This document shows positions 12,231-23,746 of a stretch of DNA of 64,000 nucleotides, one piece after another. The stretch's first letter is position 1; the number at the start of each line of letters is the position of its first letter. The stretch comes from Lunularia cruciata (taxonomy: Eukaryota > Streptophyta > Marchantiopsida > Lunulariales > Lunulariaceae). The stretch lies in assembly GCA_948567375.1 (NCBI GenBank), contig OX419762.1, positions 21,382,727 through 21,446,726 of the forward strand. The letters run 5' to 3'. The notes under the pieces were generated by a model. That model was not told the origin of the DNA, ran no database searches, and worked only from the letters and a program-made list of their open reading frames with translations. The translations under genes were made by a program, and so were the position numbers.

Positions 12231-14947
12231 TAGTTGGTGACGTCCTTATCACCATTGAAGCTTCAAACTCTTGGATGACCATTTGTGCATTTTGGAGATA
12301 AGAAAGAGGTTCCCATGTCACATCATGAAGGGGATACCTTTCCAAAGGACCTTGTACTCCATATGTTGTTGGTGGTCTTGTTGAATGTGGTAACATGCAA
12401 GGATGCAATCAACTTCATACTCCTCATGATCATTGATAGGGGAAGGAAGAGGAAGAGGTTGGACATGAGTGGAAAAAGAAGATGGGTTAGGAACAAAGGG
12501 TGACAAGTTGGAAATGTGAAAGACATAATAGATGCGCATATGAAGGCAATGCAAGTCAATAAGCAACAAGAGAGATGATTTGGGTGACATCAAAAGGTCC
12601 TATCCAATTAGGGGCAAGTTTATGAACTTGGGAATCAAGTGGGAGGTGTAGGTAACTAGAGGAGAGCATGACCTTATCACTACCGTGAAAGGTGAGATCA
12701 CAACAATGGTGGTCCGCATCTTGTTTCTAATGATTCTGAACAACAAGGAGATGGGATTTGGCTTGTTGAAGGGATTGGAATATGGTGGTCAAGAAGGTAG
12801 AAGTATGAGGGACATGAGATGGAGGAGGAACAAGAAGGGAATATGGAACAAGTGGATCTTGGCCAAAATTGAGGAAGAAAAGGAGAGAATCCGATGCTTG
12901 CCTATTTAGAATTATTGTATGCAAACTCCGCAACTACAAGATATTCATCCCAATTGGTATGGTGGATGTTGACAAAGGCATAAAGCATATCCTCCAAGGT
13001 GCAATTTTCATGTTCAGTTTGTGCATCAATTTGAGGATAATAGGTTGTGGACAAAGCAAGCTTGGTACCGAGTATCTTGAAGAGTGCTTGCCAAAATTTC
13101 CCAATGAATCAAGGATCACAATTGGAGATGAGTTTATGAGGCATCTCATGATGAATGAAGATGGTGTGGAAGTAGATTTGTGCCAATGTTGGAGCATCCA
13201 CGGTACAAAATTTGGTGCCAAATGGACTTGCTTACTAAACTTATCCACAAACACCACAATTGTTATGTGACCTTGTTTTATCTTGGGTAAGGATGTGATG
13301 AGATCCAAGCTCATGTGTCCCATCAAGCAGACGGAATGGAGAGTGGTTGAAGAAGTCCACTCAATTTTTGGTTATTGGCCTTGTTTCATTGACAACTCTC
13401 ATACAATCAAACAAACTCTCCAACATCTCATGACATGTTGGCCACTACCATTGGCGTTAGAAAGTACCCAAGATCTTATTTACACCCATGTGACCAGCGA
13501 TTGGTAAGTCATGGGCTTCTTGGAGGCACACAAGTTAGAGATCACCCTTAGCTAGAACATAAATCTGGTTCTCATAAAATAGAGGGTTTTCCTTGAAGGA
13601 GAAGGTGTTGTACTCCTTGTTGCTTGTTGCAAGATGAACTTATACTATCTAAAAGAAAGGATCTTGTTGTAAAGCAGTCTTAAACTCAATTTGGTCTTTG
13701 GAGTCAATTGATATCATTGTAATTGCCATTGTGATGAGAGGAAGAGATTTCAAATCAGGTCACTATGATAGGGCATCAAGGATGATGTGGAATCAACCAG
13801 GTTTGTACTTAAGTTTGATATCAAACAATTGTAGTTGTTCCTCACATTGATGATGTTGACTCATCATGTATTCCAAGTGTAATGTCCACAACAAATATTT
13901 GTGATCAATTTGCATGATTACTTGTTTCTCCAAGGGATAATGTCTCCATACCTTGGTCACATATACCATTGCTAGTTGTTCCTAAACTTGAGTAGAGTAA
14001 TTCCTTTCAGCTATATTTAGTCAATGAGACACAAAGGTAATGGGATGTAATCCATCTGGGAATTCTTATTGCAACACAACTCTAATTGCAAAGTTAGAGG
14101 TATCAAAATCAACTACACAAGGTAATTAAGGATCATATGGTTGAAGAATGTGTCTAGAAGACACCATATATTTCAGCTTCTATAATGATTCTTTGTGCTT
14201 GTTGGTCCACTAAAAGCTCAAGTTCTTTTCCAAGAGATTGGTCAATGGTGCAGCCATATGAACATAGTAGTGGATGAACCATCGATAAAAACTGGCCAAT
14301 CCATTAAATGCCCATACTTCTATAGAATCCTTTGGAGTAGGCCAATTAGTAATAGCTTTGATTTTCTCCTCTTCCATCTTGATCCCCTCTGATGAGATCT
14401 TGTGTTGGAGCATTAGTGAGCCCAAAAGGTAGAACTCTCCATTCAAAATGCCCATACCTTATGCAAAAGGTAATCTTTTGCACATCCTCCTTATCAATGG
14501 GGATTTGCCAATGGTTGCTACAAAAATCCTACTTGGAGAAGTATTGTGCTTCACTCAATTGATCAAGCAAGTCATTAATTCAAGGCAAGGGATATACATT
14601 CTTCATTATTTGTTTATTGAGCTCAAGGTAATCAATATAGAAACAAAGTACTCCATCCTTCTTTGGAATGAATTGTATTGATTCTCCCCAAGGAGATGTA
14701 CTATGTTGTATGAAATTCTTCTCCAACAACTCCATAAGTATTATTTGCAACTCCTCCAACTCTTTTGGTGAGAGTCAATAAATTGGTCTACTTATTGGAG
14801 AACCTCCTTGCAATAACTCAATCTTGAAGGGCATACCACCATTGGAGGGTAATCCTTTGGTAGGTCATTCAAAAACACATCCGTAAACTCCTAAACCATT
14901 TGATTAACCATTGCTTGATGAGGCTACTAACCTTCCTCAGATTCTCC
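12231..14947 (-). pseudogene. gypsy-C pol remnant: RT, RNase H, integrase, chromodomain
   Basis: Minus-strand polymerase and integrase region of a chromovirus. Around 14210-14455 the RT tail and connection region reads GEFYLLGSLMLQ and then FNGLASFYRWFIHYY. Around 13190-13326 the integrase core reads MSLDLITSLPK with the first Asp, then VDKFSKQVHLAP. At about 12310-12440 lies the chromodomain, with YEVDCIL and YKVLWKG, the aromatic-cage-type fold that would tether integrase to modified histones. Many stops and shifts make it nonfunctional. The equivalent, better-preserved region lies at 52830-55737 on the plus strand. Confidence 0.8.
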
Positions 14948-14981
14948 TTATGCAATTGGCTTGATCCACACCGCAAAAATA

Positions 14982-15161
14982 GACTTATCTTCCTCCAAAG
15001 CTTGCTCTATAGTTGCTTCACTAACAAACTTCCCATGTAGAGACTTATCTCCCTTCAAAGCTTCTTCTATGGCTACTTTCTTGAAAAACTTCCCATCTTG
15101 AGACTTATCTTCCTTTGAAGCTTGCTCTATGGTTGCTTTCTTGAAAAACTTCCCATCTTGG
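14982..15161 (-). repeat. Three 60-bp tandem repeats in the gypsy-C protease-RT linker
   Basis: Three adjoining 60-bp units encode 20-residue repeats of the form S(Q/L).GKF.(K/S)..IE.A...DK on the minus strand. The unit length is exactly in frame. The same repeats occur in the plus-strand copy at 52613-52792, so they belong to the family. Confidence 0.88.
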
Positions 15162-15305
15162 GACTGACTTTTCTTAGGTGTCTTACTCAAAGGTGCCAGA
15201 CAACATGATAAGAAATTCTTATCTTGGTGTTGTACTTGAATTTGTCATTGGGTCCAGTCAAATTGAACCTTATGATGTTCAAGCCAAGGTAGACCTAGAA
15301 TGAGA

Positions 15306-15656
15306 TCATAGTGTAAAGATGACACTACAAAACCGCATACACTCCAAATACTCTTTCCCAATCTTGAAGGTTACAAGATGCAAGGTACAAAATGCAAAGC
15401 TCTTTTTGCCATACGCCATAATCAATCTACTTCTAATTATTAGCTTGATAGGAATATAGAATTCCTTTGCTAATTGCATGGACAAGCAATTTTTTGAACT
15501 CCTAGAATCAACCAAAATCTTATAATCATGATTAGATATCCTACTGTGCAAGTGAAGCAAACTTGCATAGGTTGAGTCTTTGATCCTATTGGAACTAATC
15601 AAGTTCTTAATAGGCAGCTCAAATCTCCTATTAGGGTTCTTTGTTTCCCTTATCAT
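15306..15656 (-). pseudogene. gypsy-C aspartic protease remnant
   Basis: Retropepsin-like domain that would process the polyprotein. The phrase ILVDSRSSKNCLS contains the active-site region, where the family has D-S-G: here the Gly is Arg. The plus-strand copy shows VDYRSSKNC at the same place and retains the later DIILGLPWL motif, which is lost in this copy. The open stretch covers 116 codons and ends soon after EYLECMRF. Confidence 0.75.
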
Positions 15657-16798
15657 TCTACTCTACAAACTCCATCTAGGTGACTTGTCAAGGTCATCCA
15701 TGCTTTAGTGGACATTCAATGATGCAATGTCCAATTTGGCAACAATAGAAATAACCACCATTTTGTTGTAATATTTCTCTATATTTGTAGTGCTAAGTGG
15801 TCTCCACTAAATGGCATCAATCTCCATTGGTGTCAACTCCTCTACCCATGTGTAGTGTATTGGTAGGTTCTATGGAGGATGAGGTCAAGACCAAGTTGTT
15901 GCAACCAAGGAATCAAAGCGTTTGACCAATGGCATGGCTTCTTCTAAGTGTTGTGGCTCTTGCATAGTCTTTAATTTGGTTTGTGACTTCAAACCCCTCA
16001 TAAATTGATCTAGAGCTTCACCTTCTAGTATATCTAGAATTTGCATGATAGCGTTCTAGAATTGCGTGATGTAAGTTCTTACAGAGCCAATCTGCTTCAA
16101 CTTTGCCAACCTATGTCATGTAGCTTGCATGGCATTATAGCTTAGAATTGACCAATTATTGCACTCTTGAATTCTACTCATGTCAAGATTGGTGCAACAA
16201 TTTGCCATTTAGCTCACTCTACTCGGAATTACCACCATAGCTTTGTATCTCCATCTTATTGGCTGGAAGCCAAGGGAATCTATTTTTGTTCATCTTGAAG
16301 ATTGGTAGCTTTGAAATAACATTCATAGTCAAACACAAAATTCTCCATTGCACCAGGAGATTCTTGCTTTCAAAAACCTTGGGTTTTGGAAATCAGATTT
16401 GATCTTCTCCTTCTCAAATTGGTACTCTCTCTATGTGCTCTTGTTGTTGATGATCTTGTTGATGATCTTGTTCATCCAAAAATCAAGTAAGGTCCTCAAT
16501 TTATTGTTGCATAGCAATGATAACCTCAGGCATTGCCACCATGGTTACTACTTTATCACACCACCCGCAACCTATCTAATTTATTAACACATAGATGCAA
16601 CACATCCACCATTCTCCATAAGTTACAAGTAGAAGTACGAAGGGTTCTTTGGACAAGGTTTGTATTCAAAAAATCCTACCCAAAGCATGAGGTGATGAAC
16701 TATGTGAAACAATGCTTGGGTAGTACCTAGACACAAAAATCTCAATAATTTGGCAAAAAAGGATTTGGTGGTCCACAAATTCTATCCATCTCATTCTT
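15657..16798 (-). pseudogene. gypsy-C gag remnant
   Basis: Position between primer site and protease, and base-level similarity to 51012-52160 of the complete copy, identify this as gag (capsid-nucleocapsid). It is heavily interrupted: the short frames here do not follow one reading frame. The zinc-knuckle part corresponds to about 15700-15760. Confidence 0.65.
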
Positions 16799-16810
16799 GC
16801 TCTAATACCA
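16799..16810 (-). other. tRNA-iMet primer-binding site of gypsy-C (minus)
   Basis: The minus strand reads TGGTATTAGAGC directly after the LTR end, one base from the plant initiator-Met tRNA primer site TGGTATCAGAGC. Confidence 0.85.
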
Positions 16811-16811
16811 A

Positions 16812-17216
16812 TGTAAAAGACCAAGACCAAGGAGAGAAATAGTAGAATGGGCATTAGGACATTGAGTATAAGAAACTCCAAATGACTATCATGAGCTTTG
16901 GCTTTGGTATTTATAGGGAGCATACAAGATTCTTGGGAAGCTTCTCAAGAAGCTTCCTTGGAGTGCAAGCCAAGTTAACCAAGAAGCTTCTCAAGAAGCT
17001 TCCTTCTAGAAGCCATCTACTTGGGTGCAAGCTAAGCTAGTTAGAAGTTTCTACAAGCTTCCTTCTAGAAGCTACCTACTTGGGGTGCAAGCTAAGCTAG
17101 TTGGGAAGCTTCCCAAGAAGTTTTCTAAATACTTCTAGCATATTCTAGGCTGATTTGGCCTATTCATTAGTTTATTAGCCATAACTATCTTTGTCACTAA
17201 ACTCCATATTTTTACA
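16812..17216 (-). repeat. 5' LTR of gypsy-C (minus), 405 bp
   Basis: It begins TGTAAAAATATGG and ends CTTTTACA on the minus strand and matches the LTRs at 50578-50990 and 55738-56151. It contains a TATA box (tatttatag on the plus strand near 16908) and multiple GAAGCTTC/TTCTAGAA blocks, heat-shock-element units, on the upstream side. Confidence 0.88.
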
Positions 17217-17281
17217 CTCCTCTTCTTCCCATCCCTATCAATGATCATGAGGAGTACAAGGTTGATTGTATCCTTGCACAT
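17217..17281 (+). pseudogene. gypsy-C chromodomain fragment, left part
   Basis: The 65 bases match 55499-55565 of the complete copy, ending in codons for ...DCIL. The chromodomain continues at 21115 after an inserted gypsy-L solo LTR. The repeated bases cacat/cacgt around the insertion are a 5-bp target duplication with one mismatch. Everything upstream of this point in the plus-strand copy is missing. Confidence 0.8.
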
Positions 17282-18073
17282 TGTGATAACTTGGCAAATA
17301 TCACTTTTGCGGTAATCGTGTAAGTAAAGTTTGTTCCCACAGAGATACTATTCAAAAATGTCCAAATATGAAGTCAAATGTCACAATGTAGCTCTTCTTG
17401 GTTGCATCTTTAATCGCTCAAGTAGAAACCACACCCAGAAGAGAGTAACAAGCACTGACTTGCAATCTTGTCATGAATTCACACTCCTTAATCACAACTC
17501 CATCAAATCTTTCCAAACAATCTTGATTGTGATGATTCAGGCTCTCTTGAAAATAGCACTTCACTGCAAAATGACCTTGCCTCAAAATTGTGATCTACTT
17601 CTCCACTGAAGGCACAACTTCCTTGATCAAAATTGCTTCACATCAACTTTGTGCTGCACTCACAAATGCGGAATACTACCAACACTACAATTCCTCTCAG
17701 ATCTATCAAGGCATTGCTTTGATTGCACTTCACTTAGGATCAAACAAATAGAGTAAAGATCAAGGGTGCGGAATCCAACATCCAACAAACACATTGATTT
17801 GCACTTCAAAATTCACCACACACTCACAAACAATCACAATGTTGATACTCAGAATCAAGCTCAAGCAACAAGCACTGCTTCACAACACTTCCCTTCATCT
17901 ATTCTCATAAATTATGAGCATTGAAAAAAATATGACTACAAATGCCACCTCTAAATAGTGAAGCAAATGATAGTTGCTAACAACTATACCGTTTCCTAAC
18001 AACTCTTCTAACTTGCAGATCCAAAATGGCAAACCACATCTTCATAACTACCTCTTTAGATCTCAATTTGTTA

Positions 18074-20705
18074 CTACTCCAATCCAATGTCTACTTCTTC
18101 CTTGACTTCCAATCCCGAAGTAACCTCACTTACTACTCTATCCTCCGGTTTCACAACTCCTAATTCCTCTACCAATTCTAACACTTCTCCTTTATCTCCC
18201 GACCCACTCTTCTCTAACATCTCCATTGGTAAATCCAAAGATATCTGTACTCCTATGCCATCTACTTTGGGTTGTGCTCTCACATCCTTCCAAAGTTTAT
18301 CTATCTCTAATTTCACTAAGTCTAATCTAATTGTGATATTGTCTTCCACTTCCAATATCTTCCTATCTACACAAGTTCTGAGACGGATAAGTAAGGCGTT
18401 CAAGTCCTTATCCTTTGTATTTGTCCTCCTTGTCTCTTCCACCAACAACTTCAACTTGTGCAGTCTTGTCTCTTTGATTTGCACGTTGGCTTTTGTACTC
18501 GGCATTGCATTCATCTTTGTCACTATCTCCTTCAATGGCTCTAGTCGCATTCTTCTCTCCCGTTCTCAATCTGCAAGCCAATCTTCTCTATACATTGCCA
18601 GTTCTACCTCAAACTCAGCTTTCACTGTCTCCTTCTCCTTCTCCTTCTATGCAATCTTCTCCTCCAGATTACAAAGTAACTCTCTTAATCTTTCTTCCTC
18701 TCTATATCTCACTGTCAACTCTCTTTGCTAGAGCTGCTTCTTCTCTTCTACACTCTCCATCACTCCTTTGAGCTCTTGCTCCTTCTTTTCTACCCTTGCC
18801 ATAGCATGGATAATCTCTAATGCAAATCAGCAAACTGTTGCTTCAAGATTTCATACTCAACTACTTGTCTTTCTCTTGCTATGTCATTCTGCTCTATGAT
18901 TTTCTCTCTACTCCCCACTTCTCTCTTCAAGTTCTCAACTACTTGATTCTATACTACTACATCTACTTGTAGCACTTCCCTTTCCTCCTCACCTTGGATT
19001 ACACTCTTCTTCAATTTTGAGTTCTCTTCTTCTAATCGAGCTAACACCTACAATACAGTCTTCACCTTTGGACACTTTGACTGCATCTCCTTCTTCTGTG
19101 CTCCAATTTTACTAACAACAGGCACACAATCTCCCACAAATACTCCACTCCTTCACTTGGAGTTACCTTGTCTTGCAGACTTGTCTCCTTCTTTGCCTCT
19201 TCCTCACTAGACACTTGCCTTCTCAGCCACAATTGCCTTATAGGAATGGATACTTTGCTCCTCAAACTTCCACTCTCAACTTCTCTTACCTTACTTGGCC
19301 TTGCTTCAACTTTGCCTTATATCTAGAATGGACTTCTCTCTGAATTGTCACCCTCTTCTCCTCTTGCTTTGGAACTTTGTCTTCAGGTTTCTGGTTACCT
19401 TTCTCCTTCGTCTCCATCTTCGCTTCCTCCTCTTTGGGTATCGACTACATCTCCACTCCATCATCATTGTCGCTACTTGTGTCCCCACTCTATAGCAAGA
19501 ACTCATGTTCTTCCTCCTTCTTTGAGTCTTTGGACTTGCATTCAGTCTCCCCTTCCATTGTCGCTACTTGTGTCCCCACTCTATAGCAAGAACTCATGTT
19601 CTTCCTCCTTCTTTGAGTCTTTGGACTTGCATTCAGTCTCCCCTTCCAACTCTTTGTTTGACGATGTGATTACCACCAGTTCTCTCTTTGGGTTTATCCT
19701 TCTAGTTTTTTGAGGTCTTGCTGTTGCTACTTCTTCTTCTTCTCCTTGTCAACTCCTCTTCTTCAACTTCAGAGTGATCACCTTCAATTGCACATTCTGC
19801 CCCATCTGTACGTAGTACTTGTTGCTGCTCCTAATTTGCAAGATGTATTGCTGCTCCTCTGCATCGACATCTCTTCTCAAGTTGGGGTGGAAATGGGACA
19901 CCATCTTGTGTCTCTCCGCCGCATTGAGCAAGTTCAGCCCTAGATAGAAGTGGGCTGCAAACGGCACAATGTAATGTGGAGGCGACTTGTCTTGCAAATT
20001 CCACACCATCAATCTCACCCTCTAATGGAGACACTTTGCCCAATTAATTGGCTCTCCTGCAAATATCTTATGGAAAAACACCGCTTGGTGCTTCATCACA
20101 TAGGATGTTCTCTCTGGCTTCAAGATTGCCATTAGTGCACTTACAATCCCTCTCTTTAAAGGATTTTTATAGCTCTCCACTTTGTAGCCATTCTTTGTGC
20201 GCTTTGAAGAGAAGGCATCTCTCACTTCTTGGGTTTCTTTGGCTACTTCTCCCTTCCCCAAGAATGTGGCACCATGCTCTATGCCTGCCTCTCTCCCGAG
20301 TACTAATCTCCAATCCAAATCTGTCCATCAAGCCGGATTTCCTCTCTTCCCTTCTTCCTCAAGGCCATCAAGACACTTACTCTTGATGATCTCAATCATA
20401 AAACTTGGAAAACTAACATTCCAATTCCATGCCAAGAATGTAATCCAAAGCCTACTTAGGACCTCGATACTCGCAATCACATCTAACCTCCAAATTGCAT
20501 GATTTCTCACTGAAAATTCAGAGTTCTTCTTCCCACCTCCCATCTTTCTCTCTTCCACTCTAGGTTGGAGGCTATTCTTCCTATTGATTCCCGGATTAAC
20601 TCTCTCAACTTCTTCTTGACTCACCAACGCGGCTACGACTACACTTCTCTTCCCATGATCTCTTGTAGGGCAACTTCTTAACTTCAATGGAAAATTACTT
20701 GTCAT
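18074..20705 (-). pseudogene. LTR-encoded coiled-coil protein, decayed copy in solo LTR 1
   Basis: Same protein as 23747-26311 but broken by stops and frameshifts. Readable pieces on the minus strand are the N-terminus (MTSNFPLKLRS..., 20328-20705), the conserved domain (AGEPINWAKCLH, then PPHYIVPFAAHFYLGLNLL, 19749-20318), and the C-terminal coil (RLEPLKEIV..., 18074-18550). A perfect 91-bp tandem duplication (19466-19647) shifts the frame in the acidic middle. Function unknown. Confidence 0.75.
19466..19647. repeat. Perfect 91-bp tandem duplication
   Basis: Units 19466-19556 and 19557-19647 appear identical base for base. The unit is not a multiple of three, so it disrupts the antisense ORF. 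It is absent from the other gypsy-L LTR copies here, so it arose after insertion or in this sublineage. Confidence 0.9.
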
Positions 20706-21114
20706 TGCTTTATTTCTAGCCCAAATTTTATAGTGGCGCGCCTTCTCTATCTTTCTTCACTTTGAGTTTCTACTGAGAAATCATACCTCTTGCATGCTCT
20801 TATCACTGTCAATTTTTCCTCACGCGTATGACCATTGTTTTTTTGAGCAGTACCTTCTTGAATGTCTCACCCCAAAGGAAAGTTGTTACACTATCCTTGC
20901 CTCCGGCTGAGCACTCCCGAGACAAAGTCTCCTTACTTTGGATTGTATGTTGACATGGCAATTTTGAGTACCTCGCCTTTTGACACAAAGTCACTTTACC
21001 TTGGGTTACAACCAGAGGACATCTTTCTTTGCCTTCTTCTACCATATAGGTGCAATACAATTTCTTCTGTACACTTCTTCTTTGAAATTAAGAAAAAAAA
21101 ATGTGGGTACTACA

Positions 21115-21295
21115 CACGTCGTCATATTCAACATGGTCATTGATAACGTATAAAGTACAAGGTCCTTTGGAAAAAGTTTCCCCTTCATTATGCTACATGG
21201 GAACCTCTTTCTCATCTCTAGAATTCACAAATTGCACTCCAAGAGTTTGAAGCTTCAATGGCAACAAGGACGTCACCAACTAGCAATGGGGAATA
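21115..21295 (+). pseudogene. gypsy-C chromodomain fragment, right part
   Basis: Continues the coding sequence interrupted at 17281: the translated phrase around YKVLWKK matches the chromodomain of the copy at 55531-55737, followed by EFEASMATRTSPTS and a purine-rich tract at the LTR start. It would bind methylated histone tails if intact. Only the last ~80 codons of this element's pol survive. Confidence 0.78.
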
Positions 21296-21313
21296 TATAA
21301 TAATATAGAGTTT
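21296..21313 (+). repeat. First 18 bp of a gypsy-C 3' LTR, interrupted
   Basis: tataataatatagagttt corresponds to the LTR start tgtaacaatatggagttt with transitions. The remainder of this LTR resumes at 48705. The gap is the inserted gypsy-M element, flanked by agttt at 21309-21313 and 48700-48704. Confidence 0.8.
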
Positions 21314-21765
21314 TGTCACGCTATTTGTAGTGTTGCATCTAGATTGCTCGGACACTAGAGTTCCAGTGATAGTAGTTAGAGTTATTTCAATAGTTTCTCA
21401 AAGACTACTTTCTGACGGTCAGATTTTGTGTTTGGGGTGTTGACTTCATGGTGGGGCCCACCATCACTTTGCATCATTTACACCGTCGAGTGTGCTATCA
21501 ACAAGACCATTAGGGTTTCAGACCTAGCTCGAGTCCAAGGGTATACTTTCAAAGTGTAGCTCTAGAGAGCTCACTTCTCTAATGTTGAGCCTTTGAGTTC
21601 CTGGCTATGGTGGACAGAGGCCAGTGAGCATCACCTAGATTCTCTTAGCTAGAGTGAGTGTGGCTTGACTATAATCAATGCCTAGTTGTTGGTAGTTTAT
21701 AGAGTGATAGATCAAGTACTGATCTGAGTTGAGTGGATTCAAGAGTTGTTAACAATGTGATTACA
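21314..21765 (+). repeat. 5' LTR of gypsy-M
   Basis: Begins TGTCACGC directly after the target bases agttt and ends ...GTGATTACA. It matches 48147-48595 and the reverse complement of 49324-49775. The ~100-bp segment that follows the LTR core in those two copies (starting TGTGGCACTTTAGAG) is absent here. Confidence 0.75.
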
Positions 21766-21774
21766 TCAAAGAAG

Positions 21775-21786
21775 TGAAATCAGAGG
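21775..21786 (+). other. Possible primer-binding site of gypsy-M
   Basis: tgaaatcagagg matches 9 of 12 bases of the initiator-Met tRNA site tggtatcagagc and lies 9 bases after the LTR end. Weak, and not conserved enough to be certain. Confidence 0.35.
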
Positions 21787-22952
21787 GAAATTGGGTGCAA
21801 GAACTTTGAGTGTTGGTGGTATCTCCAAGCTCGGTGGATCGTTGGTAGCTCAATTGAAGTTCAGTTTTTCCCTGGTGTGTGGAAGCTTGTTGCTTGATAC
21901 AAATTTGGTAGTAAGGCGGACAGTGTGTGGAAGCGCTAGCCAATTCTTGAGGAAAGAAGAAGCAAATTTTGAGCAATGGTTGTGATTTTGAGCTCAAGAG
22001 GTGAAGGCAGGACCAATTTGTTGCGAGTTGGGCTCATAAAGTAAAATTGAAGGTGGAGTTGTGAAGCTATTCTTGTAAATTTGTGATTTGGAGAAACCCG
22101 TGTTTTCAATTTGGCTCAAGTGAAGAGTTAGTAGAGGGTTTGGTGGTCAGCCAACTTTAGGGTTTATGTCAGATTTTGGCTGGATTTAATGTCAGATTTT
22201 GGCCAGATTTGGAGGATTTTTGCTAGTTTGGAGGACTTTTGCAAGTTTGGAGGAGTTTTGCAAAATTTTGGATGAGGTTTGAAGTGGCAAGAAGAAAGGC
22301 CTCATTTGGCCATTTAGAGGCTTTGAGGCATAGGGTTGTAGGCTATGAGAGGCTACAAAGGCCTACAAGGGCCAACAAGCCAACTTGTTGGCATGATACT
22401 AGCTAGTTTAGAGTAGATCTTGGTCATTGATTGGCAAAATCTGCCTATCTTGCTAGATTGTACGCAACAAGGTTTGACCCTTAGATCTCTTGTTCCTAGG
22501 CTAGTGCCCTAGCCAACTGGTCCACCCTCACTTGTTGTCCTAGTGATTGTGCCACTATTATATATACACTTGTAGCTTTGGCTAGAAGAGGTAGTTTGAT
22601 CCCATTCTTGGTGATCCTGGTAGCTTAGGACTTAGATACAAACTTCTTTTATGTCAAATGCCAAATAGTGGCAAAGTCAGTCTTGTGTTGTGTTCTGAGA
22701 TGGAGGGTTTTTGTTAAGATTTCTTGTGATTGGACCCCCTCCATTCTCTGCTTCCTGTTTGTGCACCACGTTTGTGTGAGGTGCCTTGACTTTTGAGTGT
22801 TGGTGCTCTGGTGTGCTCTCGGTAGTGAGGCTAGAGTGATGACCAGTCAGACTATCTTTGTTTCTCTCCGGTGAGGCAAGAAGTGATGACTTCCATATCA
22901 TGAGAGTGCGTGTTGTGATGGCAGGTTATAGGTTGCCTTTCCCTTAGTGTAG
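21787..22952 (+). other. gypsy-M leader region, non-coding
   Basis: About 1.2 kb between LTR and gag (continuing at 36677) with no supportable ORF on either strand. It contains three 19-bp tandem units at 22207-22263 and a doubled gtcagattttggc phrase just upstream. It is interrupted at 22952 by the complete gypsy-L element (target duplication tgtag at 22948-22952 and 36672-36676). Confidence 0.65.
22207..22263. repeat. 3 x 19-bp tandem repeat in gypsy-M leader
   Basis: Units 22207-22225, 22226-22244 and 22245-22263 share the pattern (a/g)tttggagga(t/c/g)ttttgc(t/a)a. A small minisatellite. Confidence 0.85.
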
Positions 22953-23746
22953 TGTGACAACCCGGCAAATATCACTTTTGCGGTAATCGTGTAAGTAAAG
23001 TTTGTTCCCGCAGAGATACGAGTCAGAAATGTCCAAATACAAAGCAAAGTAACAATTTCAATTCTTCTTGAGTTCTTCTTTAGTCTCTCAGGTAGAAATT
23101 ACACCCAGAAGAGAGTAACAAGCACTGACTTGTAGTCTTGTCACAAATTCACACTCCTTAATCACAACTCCATCAATTATTTCCAAAAAATCTTGATTGT
23201 GATGATTCAGGCTCTCCCAAAAATGGCACTTCACTGCAAAACGACTTCGCTTGAGAATTGTGTTCCACCCTTCCACTGAAGGCACAACTTCCTCAATTGA
23301 AATTGCTTCACATCAACTTCGCCCTCCACTCACAAATGCAGAACACTACCAACACTACAATTCCTCTCAGATCTGTTAAGGCATTGCTTCGATTGCACCT
23401 CACTCAGGATAAAACACACAGAGTGAAGATCAAGGCTGTGGAATCCAACATCCAACAAGCACACTGACTTGCACTTTGAATTTCTCCAAACACTCACAAA
23501 CACAATTACAAAGTTGATACTCGGAATCAAGCTCAAGCGACGAGCACTCCTTCACAGCAGTTTGCTTTATCTATTCTCAGAAATAATGAGCACTGAACAA
23601 CAATTTCCTACGAATGCCACTCTTAAATAGTGAAGCAATCGATAGTTCTAACAACTATACCGTTTCTACAACAATTGTTCTAACCTGTAGATCCGAAATG
23701 ACAATGCACCTCTTCATATCTGCCTCTTCAAATCTCAAATCGGTTA

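Larger units (their letters stand above)
12103..17216 (-). mobile_element. gypsy-C chromovirus, minus strand, 3' LTR truncated
   Basis: A Ty3/gypsy chromovirus on the minus strand: 5' LTR 16812-17216, primer site 16799-16810, gag, protease, RT-RNase H, integrase, chromodomain, polypurine tract 12218-12230, and only the first 115 bases of the 3' LTR (12103-12217). It is the same family as the complete copy at 50578-56151, matching in LTR, coding regions and linker repeats. Because the left LTR is cut at the junction with copia, no target duplication can be read. At 17216/17217 the LTR directly abuts chromodomain coding sequence of an opposite-strand copy. Confidence 0.88.
17282..21114 (-). mobile_element. 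gypsy-L solo LTR no. 1 (3,833 bp)
   Basis: Full-length LTR of the gypsy-L family without internal region. The plus-strand left edge tgtgataacttggcaaatatcac and right edge gtgggtactaca match the LTRs of the complete element at 22953-36671. The flanks show cacat (17277-17281) and cacgt (21115-21119), a target duplication. Gag-pol is absent, so this is a product of LTR-LTR recombination. It carries a decayed copy of the LTR-encoded ORF. Confidence 0.88.
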
